From: Cryptomeria japonica | Lineage: Eukaryota; Streptophyta; Pinopsida; Cupressales; Cupressaceae | Direction: 5' to 3' | Assembly: GCF_030272615.1 (NCBI RefSeq) | Contig: NC_081408.1 | Location: 407,017,889 to 407,077,888 of the forward strand | Length of the DNA: 60,000 bases | Shown: positions 34,471 to 44,832 of the stretch, one piece after another | Numbering within the stretch: position 1 is the first letter of the stretch | Layout: each line of letters starts with the position of its first letter | Translations under genes and position numbers: made by a program | Notes under the pieces: generated by a model | What the model was told of the DNA's origin: nothing | The model's input: the letters and a program-made list of their open reading frames with translations, nothing else | The model's database searches: none

Positions 34471-37400
34471 AAGTTGCCACTCTTGAAGATACGAACAAAT
34501 CGAACTTCTGAATAACTTTCTGCAATTCATCAGGATCTGGTTCATGAGTGTTCATAGCCACCACCCTAGTTTTTACGATGACATCATGGCATTGGCATAG
34601 CGTGGAATTCCCTTTTTCCAATGCTGACTGGATTTCCTGCAACTCAGTTTGATACTTAATCAATATTTGAATGGAAGCGACTAAGAATTGCTCACTTCTC
34701 CATTCATCATGAATCTTGAGTTGCAGGTCTGCAAGAACTTCTTCCTCGGGCAACAGCTCATCATTCTGATTTAAAATGTCGCAGGATGCCTTTTTGCAAT
34801 GGGAGGTTACATCTTGAAAGACTGCTTCACGCAACTTTAAGGTTTCATCAATTTCTTCAATGAGTGATTTGAGAACAAGAGATTTGTTCTCCAGGAGTTC
34901 CTCATATTCAATGTACGTGACTCTGGAAGGAATCACGTCATGCCCCTGAAGAACGCCCAACTGATATTGAGGCATCTTTCGCCAAGAAACTAAATTTCCC
35001 TCAACCTTCTCCAAATTTAGCTTGAAAGCAACCAAGATCTAATTCAACTTATCTTCAATGATCTCCAATTTAACCATCATTTCAAATACCTGTCTTATGA
35101 CTTGTGAACATAAGTCATGCAGTTGATCAACCCAGGTGTCTAAGGCTTGAACCTTTTGGGCGGCTCTCTCGATACCTTGGATTGGTTCACTGACCCTGGA
35201 AGAAATAGGTACTTGGCCTTCTCCACTTGAAGGTTGAGTAATACTTTGGATAGCTGCCACGAGTCTTTGATTCTCTACTTCTAGTTGATCTTTCTTGGTC
35301 AACACCTCATCATATCGTTGTACCAATGTAGCCACTGTTTGTTGAGCACCGTGCTTGACAACCTCATGAGTCTGCTTACCCCGTTGAACTTTGGTGATCC
35401 GATAATCAGCTGCTTGCATTTCTTCAACTGGTTTATCTGATATTGGTTCAGCAATCTCTGCCACTCTCATCCGGTTTCCATCAACGATCACCCTTGAAAC
35501 TGTCTTTGCCTTCTTAACAGCTTTAGGTTTTGATTGTTTCAACTATTGGTAGTCGAAGGGATCAGGTGAGATCACCTGCTTCTTCCTCTTTGCAGTGAAG
35601 GAACTGAGCCATGGAGGTAAAGCCATTAACTCTGATTCTGGGATAGAGGGAGAAGTAGTTTCTGTTTGAATAACAGTGGTGACCTTGGGAGAAGTGTCTG
35701 TCTGGATAGCCACCATAGTCTGCTGAGTGACGACAGGATATGATGAAGATGTCATGAACTCATCAAAACAGGTCATAGAAGTATCAATATCAGACACAGG
35801 TACATATGAAGGATCTTCCGAAAAGATATTCAACAAATTTTCCTGAGGATGGCCTTGAGATGGTTCTGCTGCTGAAAGTGGGAGGACGTTCTGTGGAGAT
35901 TCCAAAACTGAAGGGGCATATTGAGAGCTCACATCTATCACAGGAGGAAACATGGGTACCTCAATAGGAAATGAAGAAAGAGAATTATGTGGAGACTCTG
36001 TAGAAAGTGACTGAGGAGCATTATCAGATTGAGTTTCTTCCTCTGAAGCTTCAGGATCAATCACATGAATTTTCAACTATGGCTTCTCCTTGCCTTGAAC
36101 TGTTAATTCCTGAGGAGGAAGCACCATTGCACGGCTGACTCGCAATTTAATCCTCGTACTAGAAGAGGATGCACCTTCTTTGTTGTTTAGTTGAATTTCA
36201 GACTTCCGCCCAAGAGGACCTGTAGAATCATCTTCTTTCCCCACCTTAATCTTAATGAGCTTGACACCATTATTCTTAAGCCAGATATTGGTATTGGCAA
36301 GAACTGACTGAAATCTATCCAAGATAGAAGTGCCTTCCTTGTGAGACCAGTGGATAGAAGGAAGCGGAGCCTCATCAACATTCTGATTGACAAACTCAGG
36401 ATCAAGAACGTTACCATCATCAATCATACCTTGTGGCATGTTCGCGAGGTTTAGATCCACAATCTGTTCTGCAGTGAGTCGGCAGTAATCCATCTTGCGA
36501 ATCTCCTTTTCGGTACGAAGGTCAGCCCAAATATCTTCTATCCGGTGTACATGGATGAAGGTCTTCTTGATCTTCTCTTTCATGCCTCGGTAATCGAAAT
36601 CAGCTCTAGGTTTGAATCTTTTGAGTCTGATTTCCTGCAACTCAGTCTCCATAGCCCTGGCCTTGATTGAAGTCATTAGAGAATATTGACCAATCTTCAA
36701 TGGGTTGTTGGAAGAAATACCCATGCCAACCTTGTGCTTAACTGACTGGTGTGTATGCACAGCCATGATCTGCCTTCCCAATTCCATGAGAATAATCTTA
36801 TCTGTTGGGTACCGTGGGAGCATGTAAGGCTGCCCGCCATAACACCCAACTCTCATGTAGGTAAAAGTTGGAAATTGGAGAAACAAACAACCATATTCTT
36901 TCACCTTTTCCCATGCTTCATCTGAGACTCTTTTGTTCTTCAGGTTCTTGTCAAATTGACACAAATAATGACCAAAGAAAGCGTCCTGAACCCTTCTGAA
37001 ATGAGACCTACTTGATCTTAGAGGCAACTGATCATAGTATTCCCAAACTGGTACAAGCATGCGGTCACCCTTGGTGGAAAGACTTGGGAAATGTCTAAGT
37101 GACGCAGCAATATACACGAGATATGAATTCATGTAGAAGGTGAAGGTAGTAGGGACGATTGCAAGTTGTTCACACAAAGCATCACTGATGATTTCACCCC
37201 AACAGATGTGCTGAGACTGCCTTACTAACATAATAAATTGGTACATCCAAGGTTCAAAAACATTGGAATGCTCCAATCCCATCATACGGCTAAGAAGAGT
37301 AATAGTATCACCGATCTCATTCTTGAAATCAGACCGATATAACTTTGCCCATCTGGTAAGCACAGTGCGAGGTTCATGAATCCATTTGTTGATATGACGC

Positions 37401-37921
37401 TTATAGTCTTTCTCCCTTTTGGCAAAGTATTCAGCTGCACTTTGCTTGGAGATCTCTATATAAATGGTTTCGGAAGGTATTTTGAAGACCCTCTCTATAG
37501 CTTCTGCATCTAGGCAAATGATCACTTCCCCATCATCATTTCTAATGACTCGTGACTCTTTGTCAAAATGATGAGCACGTGCTAGAATAAATTCTGGTTC
37601 TAGGGCAGCAACTGGAAAGGATGCGGCATGATGGATATGGCTGTCCAGCAACCGTTGCATATCCCCCTCCTTCGGATCTTCAATCCTTTGTATGAATTCG
37701 GTCATGTCAACATGCCCTATCTCAGTATCCTTGATATGATCAAGGGAGGAGGAGATCTGTGACTGCGGAACTTCATTCTGGTATTTATCATACCTGTATT
37801 TCATCTTTTTTGGAGTGGGAGATGATGATACATCTGTCATCTGGAAACAACCAGGAATGCTGCAATGTAAATCCAAGAGTATCAAGGCAATATCAAAGTT
37901 AGTATCTTTAGACATTTTCAC
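34469..37921 (-). pseudogene. B-type large protein, one frame with three TAG codons
   Basis: From ATG 37921 (or the third residue, 37915, which matches the start in C) to TAA at 34469: 1,151 codons in one frame, no frameshift, interrupted only by TAG at 36077-36079, 35543-35545 and 35039-35041. Order: a short leader, MKYRYDKYQNE, a ~470-residue conserved domain (VFKIP; DTITLLSRMMGLEHSNVFEPW; SYLVYIAASLRHFP; GCLFLQFPTFTYMRV; LPRYPTDKIILMELGRQ), a basic segment with RIKLRVSRAM, a Ser/Pro/Thr-rich linker (~180 residues), the shared motif SRVIVDGNRMRVAEIAEP followed by DKPVEEMQAADYRIT, then coiled coils. No known catalytic residues. The N-terminal layout is weakly like plant mobile-domain proteins; function unknown. 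Confidence 0.8.
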
Positions 37922-38052
37922 TCCTCCAAATGAGAAAGTTCAACTTTCGTATTTTGGCTTTGTGAGAGGAGATATAAGAGGTGGAAAAATAAGCTTTTGA
38001 CTTATTTCGGGTTTTGAAACGTGTTTCGCAAGTACACAAGAGGGAAGTACAA

Positions 38053-39755
38053 ACGTGCAATCGGATTTTAAATTCCGAATGCAATTATACTTGCGACACA
38101 CGAAGCATGATTGAATGGAAGGAGAATGAATTTTCAGTTTGGAAGTTGGGAAGAACACATTTGCAATTGGTTTTCTAAATCCAAATGCAAACTTATTTAC
38201 AAACTGAAAATCAAAGGAATGGACGGAAAAAGATATTTAGGCATGCGGGAAATGACGAAGATGATAAGTACGGATGAGGGAATTGGAAGTGGATAGGTAA
38301 AAATGAATTTCGGGAAGATCACTTGGAACTTTGTCATGCCAAAATGGGAAGGACTTTCAACTTGCAATCCGGATTTCAAAACCCGAAATTGGGAAGAACT
38401 TGATTTTTCCGTCATTGAAACTTGATTTTTGGACTAAAGAAGGTTAAGTCTTTGTCCAAAAAGGGAAGAACGCATCTTGAGGTAGAACTTTTCATACTTG
38501 CAAATTTCTTTGCAAATTGGGAAGATTGCAAATTGGGAAGAACACATTTGGAAGAACACATTTTTTCTTGTTTTGAAACTTGATCTTTTGGATCAAAGAA
38601 GGTTAAGTCTTTGTCCAAAAAGGGAAGAACACATATTTTCCTCTTACTTGCAATCGGGTTTCTAAAACCCGAATGCAAGTAAAGAAGGAAAATTTTCAAT
38701 GGGGAAGAACAACTTTTACTTTACAAATTTCTTTGTAAAATGGGGAATTTCCTCTCATAAACCCAATATGAACATGAACGAAAACAAAACTTAAACAAGG
38801 AAATTGCAAGGAAAGAAACAAGAAAGAAATACAAAAATAAAAATTACCTTGCAAAGATGAGGAAAGATCCAAGCTTGTAGAGTCAACCAAACATAGAAGA
38901 CGAAACCCTTTAAATAGAAATTAAACAAAGGAAGAAACTTAGCCACACATGGTGACCAAAGAAAAACCGATTCGCTATAAAAACGCCATGAAAAATGCCA
39001 AGGAAGTAGTTCAAAAACGATTTGATTCATTATTACATACAAGAGAAAGCAAAAATGATTTAGAATTGAAAGCATACCTTGAATGAAAAAGGTGCGAAAC
39101 TTGCAAAAAACGTGACTGGTTTTTAGGGCGTTTTTGCAAATCGATTCCCCAAAATGCGCACAAAACGGTTTGAATGCAGCTTGAAATCCAATGCATTTAT
39201 GATTAAATCAAAAACGCCTTAGGAAATAGCAGATTCGAACCTCCAAACCGTGGCAAATGGCACAAATTCATGATTCAGAAAAAAAACCATTGAAGAAGAC
39301 AAATGGCGAAAATCAGTTTGATAGATGCGTAGAACAAGGGTTTGAATCCTTCAAAGTTGCAGCAAATCCGCCTTTGGAAGGAATCCCTATCTTTCTTCCA
39401 AAAAATTCAAACCCAAATCAATTTGCAAAGGCATGGGAGAAATTTCGGGTTTTAGAAATGGAAATACAAGTTTTAAAAATGTTCATATTTTTGCCTCTAA
39501 GGCAAATTTCGGGTTTTAGAAAAGAAAATACAAGTAAAATTACTTGTAATGGGATAATAGAATTCCCTTTACAAGTGATTTTACTTAAAACATGTAAAGG
39601 GATTTTAAAATCCCATTTACAAGTTCTATTAAAAATAAAAAATAACTTTAAGTCATAAAAACATGTAAAGGGGTTTTAAAAACCCATTTACAAGTTTTAC
39701 AAAACACTTAAGTCATTCTACTAGTAAAGGGGGTTTTAAAACCCTTTTTACTAGT
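38053..39755. repeat. array of 35-bp palindromes in the leader of B
   Basis: Units at 38053-38087, 38159-38193, 38360-38394 (decayed), 38646-38680, 39542-39576, 39590-39624, 39661-39695 and 39720-39755. All are 35-36 bp. Arms vary in matched fashion: ACTTGCAATCGGGT with ACCCGAATGCAAGT (38646), ACATGTAAAGGGATT with ATCCCATTTACAAGT (39590), ACTAGTAAAGGG with CCCTTTTTACTAGT (39720). No unit forms part of a simple tandem repeat; the spacing is irregular. Confidence 0.8.
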
Positions 39756-40139
39756 TTCCAAAAACTTGAAATTGGAGAAAAATTCCCCTACAAGACCAAA
39801 AGCTTCAAGGGGGTTTTGAAAAACAAATTACCAGTTACTGGTAATTATCGAAAAATTCCCCTACATTGAAGCAAAAACATAGCAAACGGACTCGAAACGC
39901 GACGAAATTCGAAACGTAGCTTGGGGATGGGTCAACAATCGATCCAGTCCAAGGATGGGATGAATTTATACCTCGAGAAGCGTGCCATAGAGTAAATTTT
40001 TTCATTTTTTAATAAAAATTTCCATGTGATAGTCCAATTTTTGAAATCAAAAATTGAGGACAACAACATGTCGAGTTTATTTTCTGCAAAGTTTTCACGT
40101 CAAATTATGAATACTGCGCAAAGGACAAACAGAGCACAT

Positions 40140-40620
40140 GACCACAGCAAAAGTATATGCCGTTCTCTTCTAAGATCATGTGAATGTCGAGGGTTTCATT
40201 TCAAAACCCTCTGCACACACAGGGTCTTAACAAAGAATCACTGGTTCAATAGATGGTGTGGTGCGAATTTGGGAAAACTCACGAGGGCTCATTGCAATGC
40301 GTGAAAACTATAAGTATTCGTTCATCAGATATATTATCAGTCAAGATTGGAGAACAGTGGTTAGCTATTGGTGCTGCAGATAATTCTATGTCTTTGTTCC
40401 ACCCAATTGAACAGAGATCGGGTGTTCACTCTAACATTGCAAAGCAAAATTATCACAGGATGGCCTTTTTACAACGCCAAAAAATTTGCAGAGGTTCCTT
40501 TAAAATGCAGCTTGAAAATACCTGTTTTGGATTTTGTGACCGAAAGAATGCTACGGTTTATGTAGAGACCCCTGCAAATTTGAAATTCGAAAACCCCAGT
40601 TGAAGCCGTGGGTAACTGCC
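40140..40620 (+). pseudogene. WD40-like host gene fragment, frameshifted
   Basis: Plus strand. DGVVRIWENSRG (from 40252) reads as a WD40 strand; the next part, SVKIGEQWLAIGAADNSMSLFH (about 40330-40400), continues in another frame; then GWPFYNAKKFAEV in a third. Three frames in ~250 bp with no stops inside the matching pieces suggest a captured or retrocopied fragment of a WD40-repeat gene. The exact gene is not identified. It lies immediately right of element B's target site. Confidence 0.45.
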
Positions 40621-40677
40621 AGAAGAGAAACTTAGTTCGCAGTTTGCGTTCCTCATCTTCCTGTCCAAACCCTGGCA

Positions 40678-40805
40678 TGGCGGCAGAGCTCTTCTACAAC
40701 GATGTTAAAAATGCGAGAGTGAATGAAGACTTAGGGTTCACTGTTTTTTATATCTCTTTTGTCTCGCTTTTTCCCATTTTTATGGGTTTGTATTTTTTAT
40801 TTTAA
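40678..40805 (+). other. short open segment of unknown origin
   Basis: ATGGCGGCAGAGCTC at 40678 opens a short frame (MAAELFYNDVKNARVNEDLG) that turns hydrophobic and ends at 40805. It may be a second gene scrap captured with the WD40-like piece. Weak. Confidence 0.2.
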
Positions 40806-40927
40806 AGATGCAACTAATGCATAGTGGTCGAGTCCCTAGACTCCCACTTTTGATATGTTATGCTTAGCCGTGGGGAGGCTATAAAACCCTTAAGTCTTTT
40901 AAAAGACTTATTTCTTACAAAGATGCT

Positions 40928-41015
40928 ATTAATTTTAATAATTAATTATTATATTAATGTTGATAAAAATAAACTTATAGCAACATTAACATAATAACTA
41001 ATTATTAAAATTAAT
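40928..41015. repeat. inverted repeat, 35-bp arms
   Basis: Left arm 40928-40962 and right arm 40981-41015 are complementary except for about three positions, around an 18-bp centre. AT-rich, hairpin-forming; a possible short MITE or its core. Confidence 0.65.
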
Positions 41016-41094
41016 TATTTTCACATATAAGTAAGAATATTTCCTATCATTATATCCTTATGTGGAAATTTTTTAATTTCGCATCTTTGTAGCC

Positions 41095-41249
41095 CTTTTG
41101 AGTTCAATATTTTTCACCCATAGACACATTGAAAATTGTAAAATGAATATTTTAATTGGATGAGTTATAAATCCAATTAATATTTATTATAATTGTGTGT
41201 TAAATATTTATTCCTAATATGCATATGCAAAAAAATATTGAACTCAAAG
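41095..41249. mobile_element. MITE-like element, 155 bp
   Basis: Terminal inverted repeats of ~19 bp (CTTTTGAGTTCAATATTTTT at the left, its complement at 41231-41249) around AT-rich DNA with a further internal palindrome (TTAATTGGAT / ATCCAATTAA). Size and structure fit a MITE. No certain target-site duplication. Confidence 0.6.
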
Positions 41250-42200
41250 AGGTTGGAGTTATCTTAGGGGTCGGATTTTGGCTTAAGGTGTAGTTATACA
41301 TGGGTTTGTACTAGTTCTCCAGTAGTTGAGACTTGATTTTGAGTGTCAAATGGGTCAACCTTCAGTTGACCAAGAGTTTGGGCCAAATTTCACACATTTA
41401 TGCAAAATTTGAAGCCTTTTTTGGTGGTTTTTCTTCTCTGCTAGGATTTTGGGGATATTTTGAGTTGGAGATCTCTCCAGTTCACCTTCAGTTGACTTGG
41501 AGTCATCTTATCCTTGCCTTTGGAAGGCCTTTTTGTATAAAGAGAAAAAAGTTTCATCTTTGGGGGGGTTCTGGATTATTATTCTCATGCTTGGCAGAGA
41601 ATTCTTCTTGTAGCTCACATTTACAATTTCTTGACAGAAAATTCAATCAAATTATCAGCTTATACCTTATATTTCTGAGCTTATTATTTCATGTGTGATT
41701 GAGAGTTTTATATTGTTATTGAATAGATAACCTTTTGGAATTTCTCTCTCATGCATGAATCATAGGTTATGCATTGTGATTTATCAATTGATTGTTTGAT
41801 AAAGCCATTTTTCTTCCTTTCAATTTTCTAAGTTAAGATCCTTTGCATAAATCATTTTTGTGATATAAATCAGAGGTGCTTTTGAGTAAAACAGGTGATT
41901 TTAGAAAGTCTTCTGTCATTTTTAGATCAAATTGGTGTATCACTTTACTTAAGTTTTAGTTTTTTCATTTTTTTTTAGTTTTAATACCTTCTCCCTTTTC
42001 CAAGCAAAGTTTCCCAAGTTTTATTATAATAGGTGATCCATCATTCTTAGGAGCCAGCCTATCCGAAGGTCCAATCACTCCAGTAGTTTACCCACAAACT
42101 CATGATTGTTCCCATGTTATCCCAAAGTGCTGAGTTTTTAAGGACTTAGTTTTCTGGTGCACTTTTGGGCATTAACAATAATCACAGAGCACATTTCTAA
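41250..42200. other. non-coding inserted DNA
   Basis: Pyrimidine-rich DNA with repeated short phrases (CCTTCAGTTGAC at 41359 and 41488). No coding sequence or LTR pair recognised. It separates the inserted region from the resumed second ORF of the 16.5-kb element. Confidence 0.4.
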
Positions 42201-42249
42201 GGACTTTCAATCTTTACAGCAAATATTTAACTGACAGGCACTGGAGAGG

Positions 42250-42791
42250 TTTACACAAGCCAAGGAACAACATTTGATCAGATGATTGAGTCGGAGAAGG
42301 AGATTAATGATAAGTTGAAGTTGATTGATAATGCTTTAAGGCAAGGTACAAATATTTATAGTGTATGTTGTAACACAAGTTTACATACAACAGATTTAGA
42401 TAAAAGGATTAAGGATACTCAGGAGAAGATTGTAGGTATAGTCAATTCTTTTGATGGATCAAATTCTTTGACAAAATCTATTGATGGTCAGATCTTATTG
42501 TTGGAAGCTCAAGTTTCAGCTCTTGAGAGGGATAAAGATAAAATCATTAGGAGAGCTAGAGGTCTCAGAGGATTGATGAGTCCCCGATTGGACTCATTAA
42601 GTGTACATAAGGAGTGTATTGATATGGTTGGTAAGCCCACACCGACAGAACTTAAGGATAAAGAGTCATATGCTCACATGCTTAATCGACTTGTATCTGT
42701 TTCTAGCACATTCAAATCCAGTTGGGATACTTATCTAGAGCTTTTGGAGAAAGCCTATCCAGAAATTTTCAAATATATCCAGCTTCGGTAA
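42250..42791 (+). pseudogene. second ORF of the 16.5-kb element, C-terminal part
   Basis: Open from about 42250 through ATG 42282 to TAA at 42789-42791. Helical, coiled-coil-like (ESEKEINDKLKLIDNALRQ) with no stop inside. Its position before the 3' untranslated part, polypurine tract and 3' LTR shows it is the C-terminus of the ORF that begins at 29941. The middle is displaced by inserted DNA. Confidence 0.6.
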
Positions 42792-43046
42792 GGTGTTTTG
42801 GGACATTCTTTGTACAGTCTTTCATTCTTCGTCCCGGTTTTTGGTATTTTTTTTGGCATTGATGTCAAAGCGGGAGGTATAGGTGAAAAATATATTCTTG
42901 ACATCGGGAGGTATGGAGTATTTTGTTCAGATCATGATCACAGATAGATATTCAGCTCAGGGGGAGCAGTCTTAGAGTGAAACCGACAAATGGAAACCAT
43001 TATCATTTTTCACATGAGTGTTGCCATCAATGTCAAAGGGGGAGAT
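42792..43046 (+). promoter_or_regulatory. 3' untranslated region and polypurine tract
   Basis: Non-coding. GGCATTGATGTCAAAGCGGGAGG and CATCAATGTCAAAGGGGGAG are near-repeats; the second contains the polypurine tract (43035-43045) directly before the 3' LTR, so the first may be a decayed second polypurine tract. Confidence 0.65.
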
Positions 43047-43950
43047 TGTTGGCAATTGACACTCATTTGATTGGTTTCAATATGTTGTCATTGATGGCAA
43101 CATGTTACGGCTTTCATATTTTGGTTTGGTTGTTTACCGGCAGACACTTCACCAGCACCAGCATCGGCAAGTATCTTCACCGGTAGGAGGAATTCTATGG
43201 GTACCGGCATTGCAGGCCAACATAACTTCATCAGGATATTGGTATAGGAGGCCGACATCATTTGGGAGATCCGACAGTCGGCAATTGATTTTGATATTTA
43301 TGTATATATGTAATTGAGCCGACTTGTATATTCATTTTGTAATTATCCATGTAAGCCGACATAAGGCATGAAGGATTGTAAAGGTATATAGGTCAGTTGA
43401 TTAGATCATTTTGTGATATGATATGATGTAATGTAATATGAGTGAGAGAGAGATAATTGTAATGCGAGGAATGTTGATTATGTAAGAGGTTATTCCAATA
43501 AGGGTTTAGGGTATCAGAACCAGAACAGATAGAGCTTGAACTGGAACTTAATCAGGCATAGCAGATGCATTTTATGAGTTCAGTTTTATGTTTTCTTATT
43601 CAGAGTAACTGTAGTCAGTGAGACTCCTTTGTGATGAGCAGTGTGCTCTAGGCTGTAAGCCTTCTTGCAAGTTCAGGCCCCCATATTATGTAATATCTTT
43701 TCATATGGCCAGTGGATTGATATTGTGGGTCACAAATCCCACCATGGGTTTTCCTCTTTGAGGTTTTCCACGTATGATTATCTGTGTTATGGTATTTATT
43801 TGTGTGATTAGCTTATTGATTGCTTTTCTTCTTTCAATCTTATATGTACCAGTTTACCGGTTGGTGAATGCATGTTATAATAAGGTTAAAATTGAACATA
43901 CTGGTAGAACATTGATTCACCCCCCCTCTCAGTGTTCTTGGATTCCAACA
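43047..43950 (+). repeat. 3' LTR of the 16.5-kb element
   Basis: 904 bp, TGTTGGCAATTG to GGATTCCAACA; pair of 27491-28383. It carries a small insertion near 43738-43765 relative to the 5' copy. Confidence 0.9.
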
Positions 43951-43955
43951 GATAG

Positions 43956-44550
43956 AACTCCTCACGAATGCAATCAAGCTCCTCATTTACCTGCTTGATC
44001 TCTTTGGCCCTTTCTTTGTCTGCTTGCTTCTTGAATTATTTGGCCTCATAGAGTTGTTTTTCTACTTCAAGAAGTGCCTTTTGGACACTTTCCAAAGAAA
44101 GCTTCATAGAATTAAGCTCAATGGTGAGCTCACTAACCCTTGGAATCAAAAGGGAGATAATTCTCACTTTGACCTCTTGGTGAATTTTGAATTAAGTTTC
44201 CCACAAGCCTATGTGAGCCATCTTCACTTCACTTTCAGCGGATACCAGGAAATGATGCATCCAATCATAATCATGGAAGGATAGTGAACTGCCATTATGA
44301 TCCATGTAGAAATCAGAAATCCCTTCATACCTTTCAGTGATGACTCCATGGCTGTCCCAAGTTTCATGTGCTTCACCTTCAAAGTTTGTCCCATCATCAT
44401 TGTTTAACCCTTGATAAAATTGATATCCATGCATTAAATTTTCTGATTTGCATACAAGAATATGCCTCTCTAAAAGAGATTCCTCAATGCCATTCTGTAT
44501 GCATGACTTCTGAGATGAAGTTAGAAGAGAATTCTAGTCAAAAGGAAACT
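43956..44550 (-). pseudogene. minus-strand ORF remnant (other part of the split unknown ORF)
   Basis: Host sequence on the right of the 16.5-kb element. Minus-strand open segments include 44434-44192 (acidic and aromatic, with SDFYMDHNGSSLSFHDYDW) and a Lys/Glu-rich coiled-coil stretch at 44180-43956. With the LTR element removed it joins the minus-strand remnant at 27485-26454. Unrecognised; probably a retroelement protein. Confidence 0.35.
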
Positions 44551-44832
44551 TATCCTGTTGTCCTCATTTTTGTAAATAAAAATGAGAAGCAACCCCCTTG
44601 AACTTTTGTTAAAATTCATCCTTTGAGTCGTCTTGCATGCTTCCCAAGGTTGAAATTTGTCTCAAATTTTGCCTATTTTGGTTGCGTACCTTTTCTTTGG
44701 TTTTCTTTGGATAGTTTTTAATTTATTTAACTTTTAAGTCTTCTTTTTTGCACCTTTAGTGCAAATTTGGGTTTCAGAGGTCGCATTGCACGTTGGGGGT
44801 CTCTCCAAGTGTATTTCAAGTGAAATATATTC

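Larger units (their letters stand above)
33408..40065 (-). mobile_element. element B: TG...CA element without LTR pair, TSD ACATG
   Basis: 6,658 bp, minus orientation. The 5' end (plus 40065 leftwards) is TGTTGTCCTC; the 3' end (plus 33408) is the complement of CAACCAACA. Perfect ACATG duplications lie at 33403-33407 and 40066-40070. Element C starts with nearly the same sequence (TGTTGTCCTCATTTTTG), which confirms the 5' boundary. Order: palindrome-bearing leader (~2.1 kb), a single 1,151-codon frame, the stop-codon palindrome, a TATA box ~0.25 kb after the ORF, then a ~0.8-kb tail with seven fixed-loop hairpins. I see no LTR pair, no primer-binding site and no TIR longer than 5 bp. Confidence 0.85.
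27491..43950 (+). mobile_element. 16.5-kb LTR element with nested insertions, TSD GATAG
   Basis: LTRs 27491-28383 and 43047-43950 start TGTTGG and end TTCCAACA. GATAG duplications lie at 27486-27490 and 43951-43955. The PBS follows the 5' LTR and a polypurine tract (AAAGGGGGAGA, 43035-43045) precedes the 3' LTR. The LTRs differ at roughly 5 percent of aligned sites by eye, mostly transitions, plus small indels. Internal coding: a zinc-knuckle ORF (28452-29574) and a second ORF (29941-32530, resuming 42250-42791). No protease, reverse transcriptase or integrase is seen, so it is non-autonomous. 32531 to about 42200 is inserted material, including element B. Confidence 0.9.

Noticed and set aside
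33408-40065. Interpretation of B as a TIR DNA transposon
   Set aside because: Only five terminal bases are inverted (TGTTG/CAACA), which equals ordinary LTR ends, and no transposase motif is seen. Not fully excluded; kept as an alternative in the findings.
43047-43950. A separate solo LTR
   Set aside because: It pairs with 27491-28383 and has the matching GATAG duplication and a polypurine tract, so it is the 3' LTR of the 16.5-kb element.
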